A model generated the notes under the pieces. That model was not told the origin of the DNA, searched no databases, and saw only the letters and a list, made by a program, of their open reading frames with translations. Shown in pieces: positions 35,992 through 44,782 of a stretch of DNA of 64,000 nt. Numbering within the stretch: the stretch's first letter is position 1; every line of letters begins with the position of its first letter. Position numbers and translations under genes: made by a program. The stretch comes from Halosimplex salinum (GTDB taxonomy: Archaea > Halobacteriota > Halobacteria > Halobacteriales > Haloarculaceae), in contig NZ_QWGG01000005.1 in NCBI RefSeq assembly GCF_003730195.1, positions 186,001 through 250,000 on the forward strand. The letters are read 5' to 3'.

Positions 35992-37617
35992 ATGCGACTA
36001 CGGACTCGGTTCGCCGTGGCGCTGGTGCTGGTGGGGCTGGTACTCTCCGCCACGTCGCTGGTTGGGTTCGTCCTCTACCGGGACGCGGTCGTCACCCACG
36101 AGCGCGACGAGCTCACGCGCACCTCCGAGTCCATCGCGATGCAACTCGATACGGTCCTCTGGGAGCGCGAGCGCCAGGTCGAACTGTGGGCGAAGTCACC
36201 GTCGCTGACCGACCACGGGTCGCAGTTCCAGCGGTCGCGAGTCCGGTCGTTCGTCCAGGCGACGGAGTTCAGCGGCGCGTCGGTCATCGCGGCCAACGGG
36301 ACGATGGTGGCGCTCCACTCTGCGGGGCTGTCGCCCGCGGACCGGGACCGGGTCGTCGGGGAGCAGTTCGAGAACCGGGAGTACTTCCAGCGAGCGATGG
36401 CCGGCGAGACGTACGTCAGCGACCCCGTCCGGGCGAACACGGGCAACCTCATCGTGACGGTGAGTTCGCCCCTCTACGAGGGCGGCGGTGTGGTGGGGAC
36501 GTTCAACGCCGCGTTCCACCTCGAGGCGGGCGACCTGTCGTCGATCGTCCGGACGAACGCCGGGCCGACGCAGGGGGTCCGGATCGTCGCCAACGGGTCG
36601 ACCGTCTACAGCGCGGGCCAGACCGCGAGCGACGGGTCGGAGATGATCGTCGCCAACGAGACGGTCGAGGGGACGGGGTGGACCGTCTCGACGTCGACGA
36701 CCCGGGCGGCCTTCGAGTCGCGGCTGTGGGCGGTGACGCTCGCGCAGGTGGGAGCGTTCGCGCTGGTCCTCCTGTCGCTCGCGGCGTTCGGCGCGTGGCT
36801 CTACCGGGAGTTCCTGGGCAATATCGAGCGGCTCCACGGCGGGTTCGGGGCGCTCGTCGACGGCGACTACGGGTCGACGGTCACGCTCTCCGGGTCGACC
36901 GAGTGGACGGAACTCGAGACGCAGTTCAACGAGCTGAGCGAGACGCTCGCCCAGCGGCGGACGGAGGTGATCGTCCTCAACCGCGTCCTCAGACACAACC
37001 TGCGCAACGCGATGACGGTCGTCGTCGGCAACGCCGACCGCATCGCCGAGCGCACCGACGACGAGACGACCGCGACCGAGGCCGACCGGATCCGCCGGCG
37101 CGGCGACTCCCTGCTCGACCTCGCCGACCACGCGCGGGCCATCGAGACGTCGCTGGGCGCCCGTACCGACGAGGCGGCGACCCGCACGGTCGACGACATC
37201 GTCGAGGGAGTCGTCGCGACGCTCGTCGAGGAGTTCCCTGACGCGGACGTCCGCGTCGACGGGGCCGAGGAAGCGGCGGCGGTCCCCAACGGCGACCTCG
37301 TGCTGGTCGTCCTCGACGAACTCGCGCGTAACGCGATCACACACAGCGAGACGGACGAACCGACGGTGTGGCTCGCCGCCAGCGTCGACGACGGGACGGC
37401 GACGTTCACCGTCACCGACGAGGGACCGGGGATGCCCGCCGTCGAGCGTCGCGTCCTCACCGAGCAGTTCGTCGAGACGCCGACCCAGCACGGCGCCGGA
37501 CTCGGCCTGTGGCTGGTCAACTGGCTGGTCCGCTGGACCGACGGCGACGTGTCCGTCACTGTCGACGACGGGACGACGGTGACGGTCACCGTCCCCTGTG
37601 AGCCGACCGAGGAGTGA
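35992..37617 (+). CDS. Membrane sensor histidine kinase with extracytoplasmic Cache-like domain
   Basis: A 541-residue kinase: a first membrane helix (about 9-29), an extracytoplasmic dCache/PDC-like sensor (about 40-240, with NREYFQRAMAGETYVSDPV and TVSSPLYEGGGVVGTF), a second helix (about 252-272), a HAMP-like linker, then the phosphoacceptor helix with His335 in LRHNLRN and an ATPase domain (DELARNAITH, DEGPGMP, GAGLGLWLVNW). It would autophosphorylate and pass phosphate to a response regulator, but none is encoded nearby. The ligand is unknown. NcsA follows 77 bp downstream. Confidence 0.9.
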   Translation: MRLRTRFAVALVLVGLVLSATSLVGFVLYRDAVVTHERDELTRTSESIAMQLDTVLWERERQVELWAKSPSLTDHGSQFQRSRVRSFVQATEFSGASVIAANGTMVALHSAGLSPADRDRVVGEQFENREYFQRAMAGETYVSDPVRANTGNLIVTVSSPLYEGGGVVGTFNAAFHLEAGDLSSIVRTNAGPTQGVRIVANGSTVYSAGQTASDGSEMIVANETVEGTGWTVSTSTTRAAFESRLWAVTLAQVGAFALVLLSLAAFGAWLYREFLGNIERLHGGFGALVDGDYGSTVTLSGSTEWTELETQFNELSETLAQRRTEVIVLNRVLRHNLRNAMTVVVGNADRIAERTDDETTATEADRIRRRGDSLLDLADHARAIETSLGARTDEAATRTVDDIVEGVVATLVEEFPDADVRVDGAEEAAAVPNGDLVLVVLDELARNAITHSETDEPTVWLAASVDDGTATFTVTDEGPGMPAVERRVLTEQFVETPTQHGAGLGLWLVNWLVRWTDGDVSVTVDDGTTVTVTVPCEPTEE

Positions 37618-37694
37618 CCGCGGTCGGTCCGTGACGACGCGTCGGCCGCCCGGGAACGAAACGCTCACACCGCTCGGTCCGATACGTCGGGGCG

Positions 37695-38714
37695 ATGGAC
37701 TGCGACAAGTGTGGCGACGAGGCGGTCATGCACGCCGCCTACTCGGGGCTCCACCTCTGCGACGAGCACTTCCGTCGGACGGTGGAGACCCGTGTCCGCC
37801 GGCGGGTTCGCGAGGACAATCTGGTCCCGCGCTCGGCCACGCCCGACGACCCCGAGACGTGGGTGGTCGGCCTCTCGGGCGGGAAGGACTCGGTCGTCCT
37901 CACGCAGGTGCTCCACGACACGTTCGAGGAGGACCCGCGGGTCGAACTCGTCGCCCTCTCGATCCACGAGGGCATCGAGGGGTACCGCGACGAATCGCTG
38001 GCGGCATGCGAGGAACTCACGACGGACCTCGACATCCGCCACGAGGTCGTCTCCTACGCCGAGGAGTTCGGCGTGCAGATGGACGACGTGGTCGAGGACG
38101 ACCCGGAGGGGATGGCCGCCTGCGCGTACTGCGGCGTGTTCCGCCGAGACGTCCTCGAACGCTACGCCGAGGAACTGGGCGCGGACAAGCTCTTCACGGG
38201 GCACAACCTCGACGACGAGGCCCAGACGGCGCTGATGAACCTCTTCGAGGGCGACGTCCAGCAGATGGCGAGCCACTACGGCGCCTCGCTCGGGCCGTTC
38301 CCGGCGGAAGACCGCGACGGGAACCCGGTCGACGAACCGGTCGACCCGACCGAGCGGACTCGACGACCCCAGGACCACCACGTCCCGCGCGCCAAGCCAC
38401 TGCGGGACGTGCCCGAGAAGGAAGTCGCTCTGTACGCGCATCTCGAAGACCTGCCGGCACACATCACGGAGTGCCCCCACGCCGAGGAAGCGTATCGCGG
38501 CGAGATTCAGGGGTTGCTGCTCGGCATGGAGGACAAGCACCCGGGGACGCGTCACTCGGTGATGGCGGGCTACGAGAAACTGGCCGCGCTGGCGGCGTCG
38601 GCGTTCGGTGCGGCGGAGCCGGACGAGTACGGCGAGTGCGACGAGTGCGGCGCGCCGACGGGTCGGGCGGTCTGCCGGAAGTGCGACCTGCTGGACGCGC
38701 TGGAAGCGGTCTGA
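37695..38714 (+). CDS. ncsA: tRNA 2-thiouridine-forming ATPase, NcsA/Ncs6-type
   Basis: A 339-residue TtuA/Ncs6-family protein. It starts with a zinc knuckle (MDCDKCGDEAVM), then the PP-loop SGGKDSVVL (about residues 59-67), catalytic CAYCGVFRR (about 139-147) and a C-terminal zinc ribbon CDECGAPTGRAVCRKC. The enzyme adenylates U34 of tRNAs for Lys, Gln and Glu, and sulfur comes from a ubiquitin-like SAMP protein in haloarchaea. Motifs and length are complete. It is a single gene or is cotranscribed with the upstream kinase. Confidence 0.93.
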   Translation: MDCDKCGDEAVMHAAYSGLHLCDEHFRRTVETRVRRRVREDNLVPRSATPDDPETWVVGLSGGKDSVVLTQVLHDTFEEDPRVELVALSIHEGIEGYRDESLAACEELTTDLDIRHEVVSYAEEFGVQMDDVVEDDPEGMAACAYCGVFRRDVLERYAEELGADKLFTGHNLDDEAQTALMNLFEGDVQQMASHYGASLGPFPAEDRDGNPVDEPVDPTERTRRPQDHHVPRAKPLRDVPEKEVALYAHLEDLPAHITECPHAEEAYRGEIQGLLLGMEDKHPGTRHSVMAGYEKLAALAASAFGAAEPDEYGECDECGAPTGRAVCRKCDLLDALEAV

Positions 38715-38955
38715 ACCGGTCGCACGTTTCGTTTGCTGCAGTCGGTCGTCGCCGCTGGCCAGTGTCGACACCGCGAGCGGAATCGGACGGTGTGAGACGA
38801 GTCGGACACAGTGTGACCAGTCAGACACCGCGAGCGGACGCGAACGGCGTCGTCACTCGACGGGTGAGAACGCAAAGAAGGGTCGAGCGGTCCCTGGAAA
38901 CAGTGGAGGGGTCTCCAGTGATAGTCGACCCGGGAGTCGTCGGACGACCGACCGT

Positions 38956-40203
38956 TCAGTCGGGCCGGATGACGTCCAGCCCGTTGTTCTTCTCGGCGCT
39001 GTCCCGACCGCCGTCCGTGTGGCCGTAGTCGGGTTCGCCGCCGCCGCCGTGACCGCCGCTCGCACCGCCGCGGCCGCCGGAGCCGCCGACGTCGTCGAAG
39101 TTGTCGACGTTCTGACTGGCGTCGAAGGACGCGTCGTCCACGCCGTCGAGCGCCTGTCGCGACTTGTCGGCCTGTTTCTGGGTCGTCGGACCCAGCACCT
39201 GCGCGGACTTGACGCCGGTCATGATGGCCATGACCCGCACCTTGCCCTTGTACTCCTCTTCGATGCGCGCGCCCCAGATGACGTTCGCGCTCGCGTCGAG
39301 GCGTTCGGTGATGTTCTGGGCGATGCCCTCGGCCTCTTTCAGCGCGAGGTCGGGGCCGCCGGTGATGTGGACGAGGCCGCCGGTCGCACCGCGGTAGTCC
39401 ACGTCCAGCAGCGGGTGGTTCATCGCGTCCTTGACGACTTCCTCGGTCTTGTTCTTGTCCTGGGTCTCGCCGACGAGCATCACCGCGACGCCGCCCTGGT
39501 TCATGATGGCGGTCATGTCGGCGTAGTCCAGGTTGATGAGCGAGGGTTGGGTGATCGTCTCCGAGATGCCCTTGACGGTCTCCGCGATGATCTGGTCCAT
39601 CACGGAGAACGCCTTGCCGATGGGCAGGTTGGGGACGTAGTCCAGCAGGCGGTTGTTGTCCAGCACGATGATGGAGTCGGCCTCGCTGCGGAGGTTCTCC
39701 AGGCCTTCCTCGGCTTTCACCGTGCGGGCGCGCTCGACGTTGAACGGCGTCGAGACCATGCCGACCACGATGGCGCCCTGGTCCTTGGCGATGTTCGAGA
39801 CGACGGGGGCGGCACCGGTGCCGGTCCCGCCGCCCATGCCGGCCGTGACGAACACGAGGTCGGCGTCGCCCAGCACTTCTTCGATAGTGCCCTGGGCCAT
39901 CTCGGTGGCGCGCTTACCCATCTCCGGGTCGCCACCGGCGCCGAGCCCGTTGGTCAGCGACTTGCCGACCAGGATCTTCGTGTCGGCCTCGATCATCTGG
40001 AGGTGCTGCTTGTCGGTGTTGATGGCGACGGTGTCCGCGCCGTCGACACCGATGTTGTACAGGCGGTTGACGGTGTTGTTCCCGGCACCACCACAGCCGA
40101 CGATGACGATGCGCGGGTCGCCGAACCCGTCGCCGTCGGTCTCCTCCAGCTGCTGCTGTTCCTGCTCGTCGCGTTCGAGGGCTTCCTTGACGATATCCTG
40201 CAT
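38956..40203 (-). CDS. ftsZ2: Cell-division tubulin homologue FtsZ2
   Basis: A 415-residue FtsZ. The GTP-binding tubulin signature [11 protein letters not shown] and the N-terminal [15 protein letters not shown] are intact, as is the T7 catalytic loop NLDYADM. The N-terminus begins [14 protein letters not shown], as I recall for haloarchaeal FtsZ2, the paralogue needed for constriction. The C-terminal tail (about 365-415) is Gly/Ser/Asp-rich and ends LDVIRPD. It lies 3 bp after cdrS on the - strand, an arrangement reported for the cdrS-ftsZ2 operon in Haloferax and Halobacterium. Constriction at midcell with FtsZ1 is known for the family; FtsZ1 is not in this window. Confidence 0.95.
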   Translation of the reverse strand: MQDIVKEALERDEQEQQQLEETDGDGFGDPRIVIVGCGGAGNNTVNRLYNIGVDGADTVAINTDKQHLQMIEADTKILVGKSLTNGLGAGGDPEMGKRATEMAQGTIEEVLGDADLVFVTAGMGGGTGTGAAPVVSNIAKDQGAIVVGMVSTPFNVERARTVKAEEGLENLRSEADSIIVLDNNRLLDYVPNLPIGKAFSVMDQIIAETVKGISETITQPSLINLDYADMTAIMNQGGVAVMLVGETQDKNKTEEVVKDAMNHPLLDVDYRGATGGLVHITGGPDLALKEAEGIAQNITERLDASANVIWGARIEEEYKGKVRVMAIMTGVKSAQVLGPTTQKQADKSRQALDGVDDASFDASQNVDNFDDVGGSGGRGGASGGHGGGGEPDYGHTDGGRDSAEKNNGLDVIRPD

Positions 40204-40206
40204 CGA

Positions 40207-40395
40207 TCAGGCCCTCTGGAAGCTCCGGCGCTTCCGTTTCTCCGACGGGCGCTCCTTGCTCCCGTCCTGCTCATTTAGTTTCTCGCGGACGGCCGCCCGG
40301 ATCGCTTCGCTCCGGTTGGGGTACTCCCCCGTTTCGACCATTCGCTCGACCTCTTCGATCTGCTGCTTCGGAATCCGTAGTGTCACACGCTCCAT
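40207..40395 (-). CDS. cdrS: Ribbon-helix-helix regulator CdrS
   Basis: A 62-residue ribbon-helix-helix protein starting at the ATG at 40395. The beta strand and helices [20 protein letters not shown] and [18 protein letters not shown] are complete, followed by a highly basic tail ([10 protein letters not shown]). Haloarchaeal CdrS is known as a regulator of ftsZ2 and cell division, and sits immediately before ftsZ2 as here. The upstream 250 bp hold a TATA element and operator-like inverted repeats. Confidence 0.93.
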   Translation of the reverse strand: MERVTLRIPKQQIEEVERMVETGEYPNRSEAIRAAVREKLNEQDGSKERPSEKRKRRSFQRA

Positions 40396-40413
40396 GTTTG
40401 ATGTTCCCCTTGG

Positions 40414-40454
40414 GTAAGACGGAACCGGCGGACTGTCCCGCACGTTCGTCTTAC
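40414..40454. promoter_or_regulatory. Split inverted repeat in the cdrS leader
   Basis: The octamer gtaagacg (40414-40421) and its exact complement cgtcttac (40447-40454) are separated by 25 bp, in the cdrS untranslated leader. The same half-site forms a compact palindrome at 40526-40543. The recurrence suggests a second binding site for the same regulator. Function is inferred. Confidence 0.5.
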
Positions 40455-40525
40455 ACGGCGTCTTCGACCTCCCATCCGACGTAATCGCACGATAGCGCGG
40501 GTCACACGTCCGCGCCACGGCCCGT

Positions 40526-40543
40526 GTAAGACGACCGTCTTAC
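40526..40543. promoter_or_regulatory. Operator-like palindrome at the cdrS-ftsZ2 start site
   Basis: Perfect 8-bp arms gtaagacg-ac-cgtcttac. On the - strand it begins about 26 bases downstream of the TATA element centred at 40572, that is, at the expected transcription start. A repressor bound here would block initiation. CdrL (reported to regulate this operon) or CdrS are candidates; I cannot tell which. Confidence 0.6.
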
Positions 40544-40568
40544 GCAAGCATTACATCTGGGTGTGGCA

Positions 40569-40574
40569 TTATAA
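40569..40574 (-). promoter_or_regulatory. TATA element of the cdrS-ftsZ2 promoter
   Basis: On the - strand the sequence reads cctttataatgcc, a good haloarchaeal TATA box, about 175 bases before the cdrS ATG, giving a leader of roughly 150 nt. Confidence 0.6.
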
Positions 40575-40646
40575 AGGTAACGGCGACCGTCATACACTCC
40601 TTCGTTTACGGCGTTTAACGCGCTCTACGTTGCGTTTGCACCGTAA

Positions 40647-41240
40647 TCACGGCTGGTCGAGCACGTCCGCCGCGGGAGTGCGCCGTCCGCAGCTGGGGCA
40701 GAACGCCCAGTCCGACCGGAGTTCGTCCCCGCAATCGCAGAAGACGCGGTGGGACGCCTTCTCTCCGCAGTTCGGGCAGTAAACGTGTCCAGCGGAGACG
40801 TTTTCGCCGCATTTGGAACACGAGCCACCGGTGTCTTCGACCGCGTTTTCGGCCGCGTTCGGGCCTGTCTTACGACCTGGATCGGCGTTAGACGCGTCAG
40901 CGGTCGCGGTGTGTGCCGCGGTCGCCGACGCGTCAGCCGCAGTGGCGTTTTCGCCGTCGAGAGCGATGTTTACGTTGATATCCTGGGGCTGGGACGGTGT
41001 AAACGCTCCGTCCAGTCGGTCGGCGACGATCTCGTCGACGCGCTCGGCGATGAGGTCGTCGATAGACCCGGTGTCGTCGGTCAGGTCGACGGTCGGTTCC
41101 GGCGGCGCGCCCGGGCGCGTGTCCGACACGTCACCGAGGTACTCCCGCAGGGCCTCCCGCATGATCTCGCTCTTCGAGGCGTCGAACCCCTCGAGTTGCT
41201 CGATGAGGTCGTCGTCCGCGCGGAAGGTTATCTTGCTCAT
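40647..41240 (-). CDS. cdrL: Ribbon-helix-helix / double zinc-ribbon regulator CdrL
   Basis: A 197-residue protein starting at the ATG at 41240, which begins the ribbon-helix-helix fold (MSKITFRADDDLIEQLEGF, SKSEIMREALREYL). A linker (about 45-135, Ala/Thr/Asp-rich) leads to two zinc ribbons: CSKCGENVSAGHVYCPNCG and CDCGDELRSDWAFCPSCG. The layout corresponds to CdrL, the long RHH protein conserved next to cdrS-ftsZ2 in haloarchaea and reported to control that operon. It lies 250 bp upstream of cdrS on the same strand. Confidence 0.9.
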   Translation of the reverse strand: MSKITFRADDDLIEQLEGFDASKSEIMREALREYLGDVSDTRPGAPPEPTVDLTDDTGSIDDLIAERVDEIVADRLDGAFTPSQPQDINVNIALDGENATAADASATAAHTATADASNADPGRKTGPNAAENAVEDTGGSCSKCGENVSAGHVYCPNCGEKASHRVFCDCGDELRSDWAFCPSCGRRTPAADVLDQP

Positions 41241-41402
41241 CCGACTCGTCCGTACAGGTTGTCTTCCGGGTATTTCAATCTTCCCGAGCGTCTGACGCAC
41301 GTCTGTCGACCGACAGACGATCGCGTGCGTCTGGTTCGCACACCCGTCCCCGGTGCGAGTCAAAACGGTTAAGTCCGACACGGCGGCTACCTGAAGGTAC
41401 GC

Positions 41403-41476
41403 CCGCCCTTAGCTCAGACTGGTAGAGCAGTCGACTGTAGATCGACTTGCCCCCCGTTCAAATCGGGGAGGGCGGA
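41403..41476 (+). tRNA. tRNA-Tyr (GUA anticodon)
   Basis: A complete cloverleaf can be folded: acceptor stem ccgccct/agggcgg (41403-41409 with 41469-41475) plus discriminator A, D arm gctc...gagc, anticodon stem gtcga/tcgac with loop ctgtaga (anticodon gta), and T arm ccccg-ttcaaat-cgggg. No intron is present and CCA is not encoded. It is followed by a stem-loop at 41484-41509. Confidence 0.95.
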
Positions 41477-41617
41477 TACCTCTCGCGGCGCTCATTCGCG
41501 AGCGCCGCGTGTGTACCCACACCGGATGCGATTTGAACACGAGAGTCGCAGTCCCGGAACGGCGCGGCGCGCCGCAGCCCGGAACGTCTCTCATCTGTTC
41601 AAATCGGGGAGGGCGGA
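41456..41617. repeat. Duplicated tRNA-Tyr 3' end: candidate att sites of an integrated element
   Basis: The 21-bp sequence from gttcaaatcg to gggcgga, comprising the T loop to the discriminator base of tRNA-Tyr (41456-41476), is repeated exactly at 41597-41617. Archaeal integrases recombine at tRNA 3' ends and leave such a direct repeat. Only 120 bp lie between the copies, with no integrase, so this would be a scar or one end of a lost element. Confidence 0.75.
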
Positions 41618-41873
41618 CTTGGAATCCCGTTGAATCACAACAGATAGCTACGCGGCCGTTCGCGTGCTATCTGAGCCTTCTACACCGGGAATCGGTTGCG
41701 CGAAAATCGGCCCGATCTGGTGAGTTCAACTGGAGGCAAACCGCGGGTCCGCGCCGTCCTGCGAATTTTGTAGTCCAGACGGAGGGGTGTGCGTGAGCCA
41801 GCGCGCCACGGCCGACCGGCGCGCGGAGCTCGAGACGGCGCTCACTCGAACCGAGTCCGAATCGCCCAGTGCA
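41477..41873. other. Intergenic region with two hairpins downstream of tRNA-Tyr
   Basis: No supported gene in 397 bp. A perfect hairpin, cgcggcgctc-attcgc-gagcgccgcg, occupies 41484-41509 and probably terminates the tRNA transcript. A second hairpin, with arms cagatagc (41641-41648) and gctatctg (41666-41673) extended by cgcg/cgcg, follows the duplicated tRNA end. A short open frame (41509-41796) is present but has no start context or recognisable domain. The segment is less GC-rich than its surroundings. Confidence 0.55.
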
Positions 41874-43037
41874 CTACAGCGGGAGCTGGGTCAGGAAGTC
41901 CTCGCTCTGGGTGTCGAGATGGTCGAGTCGGTCGCCGAGCAGTTGTCGAAGCAACACGACGAAGGCGTTGTCGTCACCGTCTCCGGTGATCGCCATCTCC
42001 TCGTAGCCGTCTTCGGTCTGTTCGCCGAGCGTGCCGACCAGGACGGCCTCCCGGTCGGCCAGGACGAGCCGGCCGACTTTCTCCTGGTGGGGCGGCAGGT
42101 TCATCCAGTCGAGTTGGGGCTCCCAGATGACCACCTCGGGCAGTTCCTCGCGGACGAAGTCACGAACCTCCGAGGACTGGGAGCCGAGATACACGTCGAC
42201 TCCTCTGTCGAGAGCGTCCTCCAGTCGGGTTACACATCCCCTCTGGAGCAGACCGTCCGTGGAGATCATGAGGAACAGTTCGTCGTCGGCCTGTTCGAAC
42301 AGCGACTGGCCGCGCGCGACGATGTCTCCGGCGCCCTCTATCGACCACACGTTCTCCATCTCGTCGGCCGTGTCCGTCTCCTGTTCGAACGCCCCTTCGG
42401 GCTCGATTTCGAGCCACTCCGATTCGAGGTCGGGATGTCCGGTGTATCGCGACGTCTCACCGTCGTAGCCGACGAGACCGGCGCGCTCGAGCGTCGGGAG
42501 GTGGACGTGGTGGAGCGAGTTCAGGACTTCCTCGACGTCGCTGCGCGCTCCGGGTGTGAGCTGGTTCTCGCGGTTCGCGACGCGCCGGGCGAGTGCGGTC
42601 CTCCCGATACTGTCCGCGGACCGGACGACGGAGAGAGCGAGCCGTCGCCGGGTGTGTCCGATAGCCTCCAGCACGCCGTCCCAGTCGTCGGCCCGGACCT
42701 CGGTCAGGCGTCGAATTCGGTCGTCCCGTATCGCGGGGTGGTCCGTCGTGGTGACGGCATCGTCGTCCGCGTTCCACTCGATAAGACCGGCGTCGGCGAG
42801 TTTCGGGAGATGGGCGTGATACAGGTCGACGTGTACGCTGTCGCGCTCTTCCTGCGAGACGTCCACGAGCGATTCGTCGGCGACCGCGGCCGCGACGTGG
42901 GTCGCCAGTTCCTCGATCGAGACGTGTGTCGTCCGCTCTCGAAGGGTGGAGAGGACTACGCGTCGCTCGTGATCGGCGAGGCACGCCAGTATCTCGTCCG
43001 TCGACCAGTTCCGCTCGCCCGATAGGGGATCCGTCAT
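41874..43037 (-). CDS. Double DUF7344 winged-helix regulator with C-terminal TrmB/PLD-like sensor domain
   Basis: A 387-residue protein starting at the ATG at 43037. Two DUF7344-type winged helices occur in tandem: residues about 12-95 (ILACLADHERRVVLSTLRE, YHAHLPKLADAGLIEW) and about 117-210 (VLEAIGHTRRRLALSVVRS, HHVHLPTLERAGLVGY). A C-terminal roughly 160-residue domain (from VWSIEGAGDIVARGQSLFEQAD) resembles the phospholipase-D-like sensor of TrmB proteins. It is probably a ligand-responsive transcription factor; targets unknown. The related single-domain protein lies at 30747-31070. Confidence 0.82.
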   Translation of the reverse strand: MTDPLSGERNWSTDEILACLADHERRVVLSTLRERTTHVSIEELATHVAAAVADESLVDVSQEERDSVHVDLYHAHLPKLADAGLIEWNADDDAVTTTDHPAIRDDRIRRLTEVRADDWDGVLEAIGHTRRRLALSVVRSADSIGRTALARRVANRENQLTPGARSDVEEVLNSLHHVHLPTLERAGLVGYDGETSRYTGHPDLESEWLEIEPEGAFEQETDTADEMENVWSIEGAGDIVARGQSLFEQADDELFLMISTDGLLQRGCVTRLEDALDRGVDVYLGSQSSEVRDFVREELPEVVIWEPQLDWMNLPPHQEKVGRLVLADREAVLVGTLGEQTEDGYEEMAITGDGDDNAFVVLLRQLLGDRLDHLDTQSEDFLTQLPL

Positions 43038-43556
43038 TATCCCTTCGAGATGCCCGAGCAGGATGTGCCTCGCGCCTAAGCATCTTGGGTCGAGGTGAAC
43101 CTGTCCCATCGAAATGGGTCCTGCAGACGAGAGAGCGCCCGTCTCGGCGAGGAGTCCGCACAGTCCTCCCGCGGCTGGTCGAAGCGTCTGCACGGAGACT
43201 CGAACGGAGCAGGTCCGGGAGCGAAAACGAGGGTGGGGGGACGGTCCGAGAGATCGATTGGGGAGTCGGCCGCTCGGTTCGATGGGGTCGAACTCGGTCG
43301 GGGACCGAGGGCGGGTGCCGGGACCGTTCGCGGTCCCGGCGTAGAATCTCGTGACTGTGACGGCTGCGCGAGGGGACGTGGCTGTGCTACCGTGCGTCGA
43401 GCCGCTGTGGTGAAACGGGGGCTGCGGTCAGTTCATCCCCTATCACGACAGAGGGTGTGAAGACGTAACAACCCCCTACTTCACGCAGATCCTCAAACGT
43501 CGCGCGCCTCGGAGCGGCCCGCCCCGAGTGCGCGCCCGTCCGCGGGGGCGTCCGTC
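43038..43556. other. Intergenic region, no supported gene
   Basis: A 519-bp gap. The part at 43395-43500 is composed differently from flanking DNA and has a 6-bp inverted repeat (gtgaag 43457-43462, cttcac 43479-43484); read on the - strand it is open with a frame containing GGCYVFTPSVVIGDELTAAP but no start. It could be a relic of a mobile element. The remainder is low-complexity GC-rich sequence. Confidence 0.4.
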
Positions 43557-44345
43557 TCACTCGTCGGGTCCGTCGGAGCCCATCGCCTGTGTAACGTGGG
43601 TGAACGTGACCAGACCGAGTCCGCCGACGAGGTTGCCGGCAGTGACGACAGCGGTCAGCGTGACGAGCGTCGTCCGGGTGACGGTCGCACCCAGTAGCGC
43701 GCCCAGGAAGACGTGGAGCACGGAGACGACGACGTGGTCGAAGGGGCCGAGCGCGAGCAGGACTCCGACGGCGTAGGCGAGGCCGAGTCGGCTCCCGTCG
43801 CCGCGGACGGAGACGAGGAGGAAGGAGAGGAGACTGACGAGGGCGCCGCCGGCGATGCCGCGGGTGAACCACGACAGGGGCGAGCGGTGCGCGACCGCCT
43901 CGGCCGTCGTCTCGAGGACCGTCGCGGACTCCGGTGGGACCGCCCCCTCGGCGGCGAAGACGAGCGAGAAGAGGCCGCCGCCTACGAGGTTGAAGACGAG
44001 GGTGACGACCCACAGTCGTCCGAGCGCGGGGAGCGGAGAGACGTCTGATCGTTCGACGGCGGCCGCGGTCGGGTCCGAGAAGTTCTCGTTGAACAGCTCG
44101 GTCCGGCCGGCGACGAGGAAGACGACGCCGAGGCCGAACGCGAGCGCGCCAGCGACGTTCGCCACGTGGCCGAGGGTCGGTTCGACGAACGATTCGACGA
44201 GTCCGAGCGCGACGATCCCGAAGACGATCGTGAACCCCGCGATGAAGCTCGTCGAGGCGAGTTCGAGGAACGACTGGTCGAGACGCCGGTCGCCCTCTTC
44301 GACGGCGCGCTCGAAGATCTCCGAGGGAGTCCTTGGCGCGGTCAC
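43557..44345 (-). CDS. Formate/nitrite transporter (FNT) family protein
   Basis: A 262-residue membrane protein from a GTG start at 44345. Six hydrophobic segments occupy the usual FNT positions, and ELFNENF (about residue 84) is the cytoplasmic motif of the YfdC-like FNT branch. FNT channels pass small monovalent anions such as formate, nitrite or hydrosulfide, and the pore residues here cannot tell which. It is a single gene, divergent from a small lipoprotein gene across 113 bp. Confidence 0.86.
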   Translation of the reverse strand: MTAPRTPSEIFERAVEEGDRRLDQSFLELASTSFIAGFTIVFGIVALGLVESFVEPTLGHVANVAGALAFGLGVVFLVAGRTELFNENFSDPTAAAVERSDVSPLPALGRLWVVTLVFNLVGGGLFSLVFAAEGAVPPESATVLETTAEAVAHRSPLSWFTRGIAGGALVSLLSFLLVSVRGDGSRLGLAYAVGVLLALGPFDHVVVSVLHVFLGALLGATVTRTTLVTLTAVVTAGNLVGGLGLVTFTHVTQAMGSDGPDE

Positions 44346-44458
44346 GATCGCTCTGGGTCCGGTGCGCTCAAAAGCGACAGGCCGGCTATAGAGCGTGTCT
44401 CACGCCGGCTTGCGAGTGCACGCGCGGACGACATCGGTGTCACTCCCGAAACACAGTC

Positions 44459-44758
44459 GTGACCCACACACGGACCGTTCTGACCGTCCTCGTTCTCGTC
44501 GCGCTCGCTATCGGCGCCGGCTGTGGAGAGCCGGGCGGCGGCGTGACCGACGCCGACGGTGCCGACGGCGGCGACGTCCCGACGACCGACAACGACGCGG
44601 GGGCCGAACCGATCGCGCCGAACGGGACGGAGACGGGCCCGACGACGGCCGACACGCAGACCGCGACGCGGACCGCGCAGTCGGCGCTCGAGTCGCCCGG
44701 AGTCGCTGTCGAGCGACGATCGGTGGCGTCCGAGAGCGTGAGCCGGCACGGAGCGTAA
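44459..44758 (+). CDS. Small predicted lipoprotein
   Basis: A 99-residue protein from a GTG at 44459. The N-terminus THTRTVLTVLVLVALAIGAGC is a standard lipoprotein signal with lipobox IGAGC (Cys22), followed by a disordered Asp/Thr/Gly-rich chain. No domain is visible. The lipobox makes it credible despite its length. It lies 24 bp before the next gene and may be cotranscribed with it. Confidence 0.5.
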   Translation: MTHTRTVLTVLVLVALAIGAGCGEPGGGVTDADGADGGDVPTTDNDAGAEPIAPNGTETGPTTADTQTATRTAQSALESPGVAVERRSVASESVSRHGA

Positions 44759-44782
44759 AGGGCCGCGGCCCGAACGAGTGAC

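Noticed and set aside
41509-41796. 95-residue open frame downstream of tRNA-Tyr
   Set aside because: It includes the duplicated tRNA end and hairpin sequences, lacks a ribosome site and has no domain.
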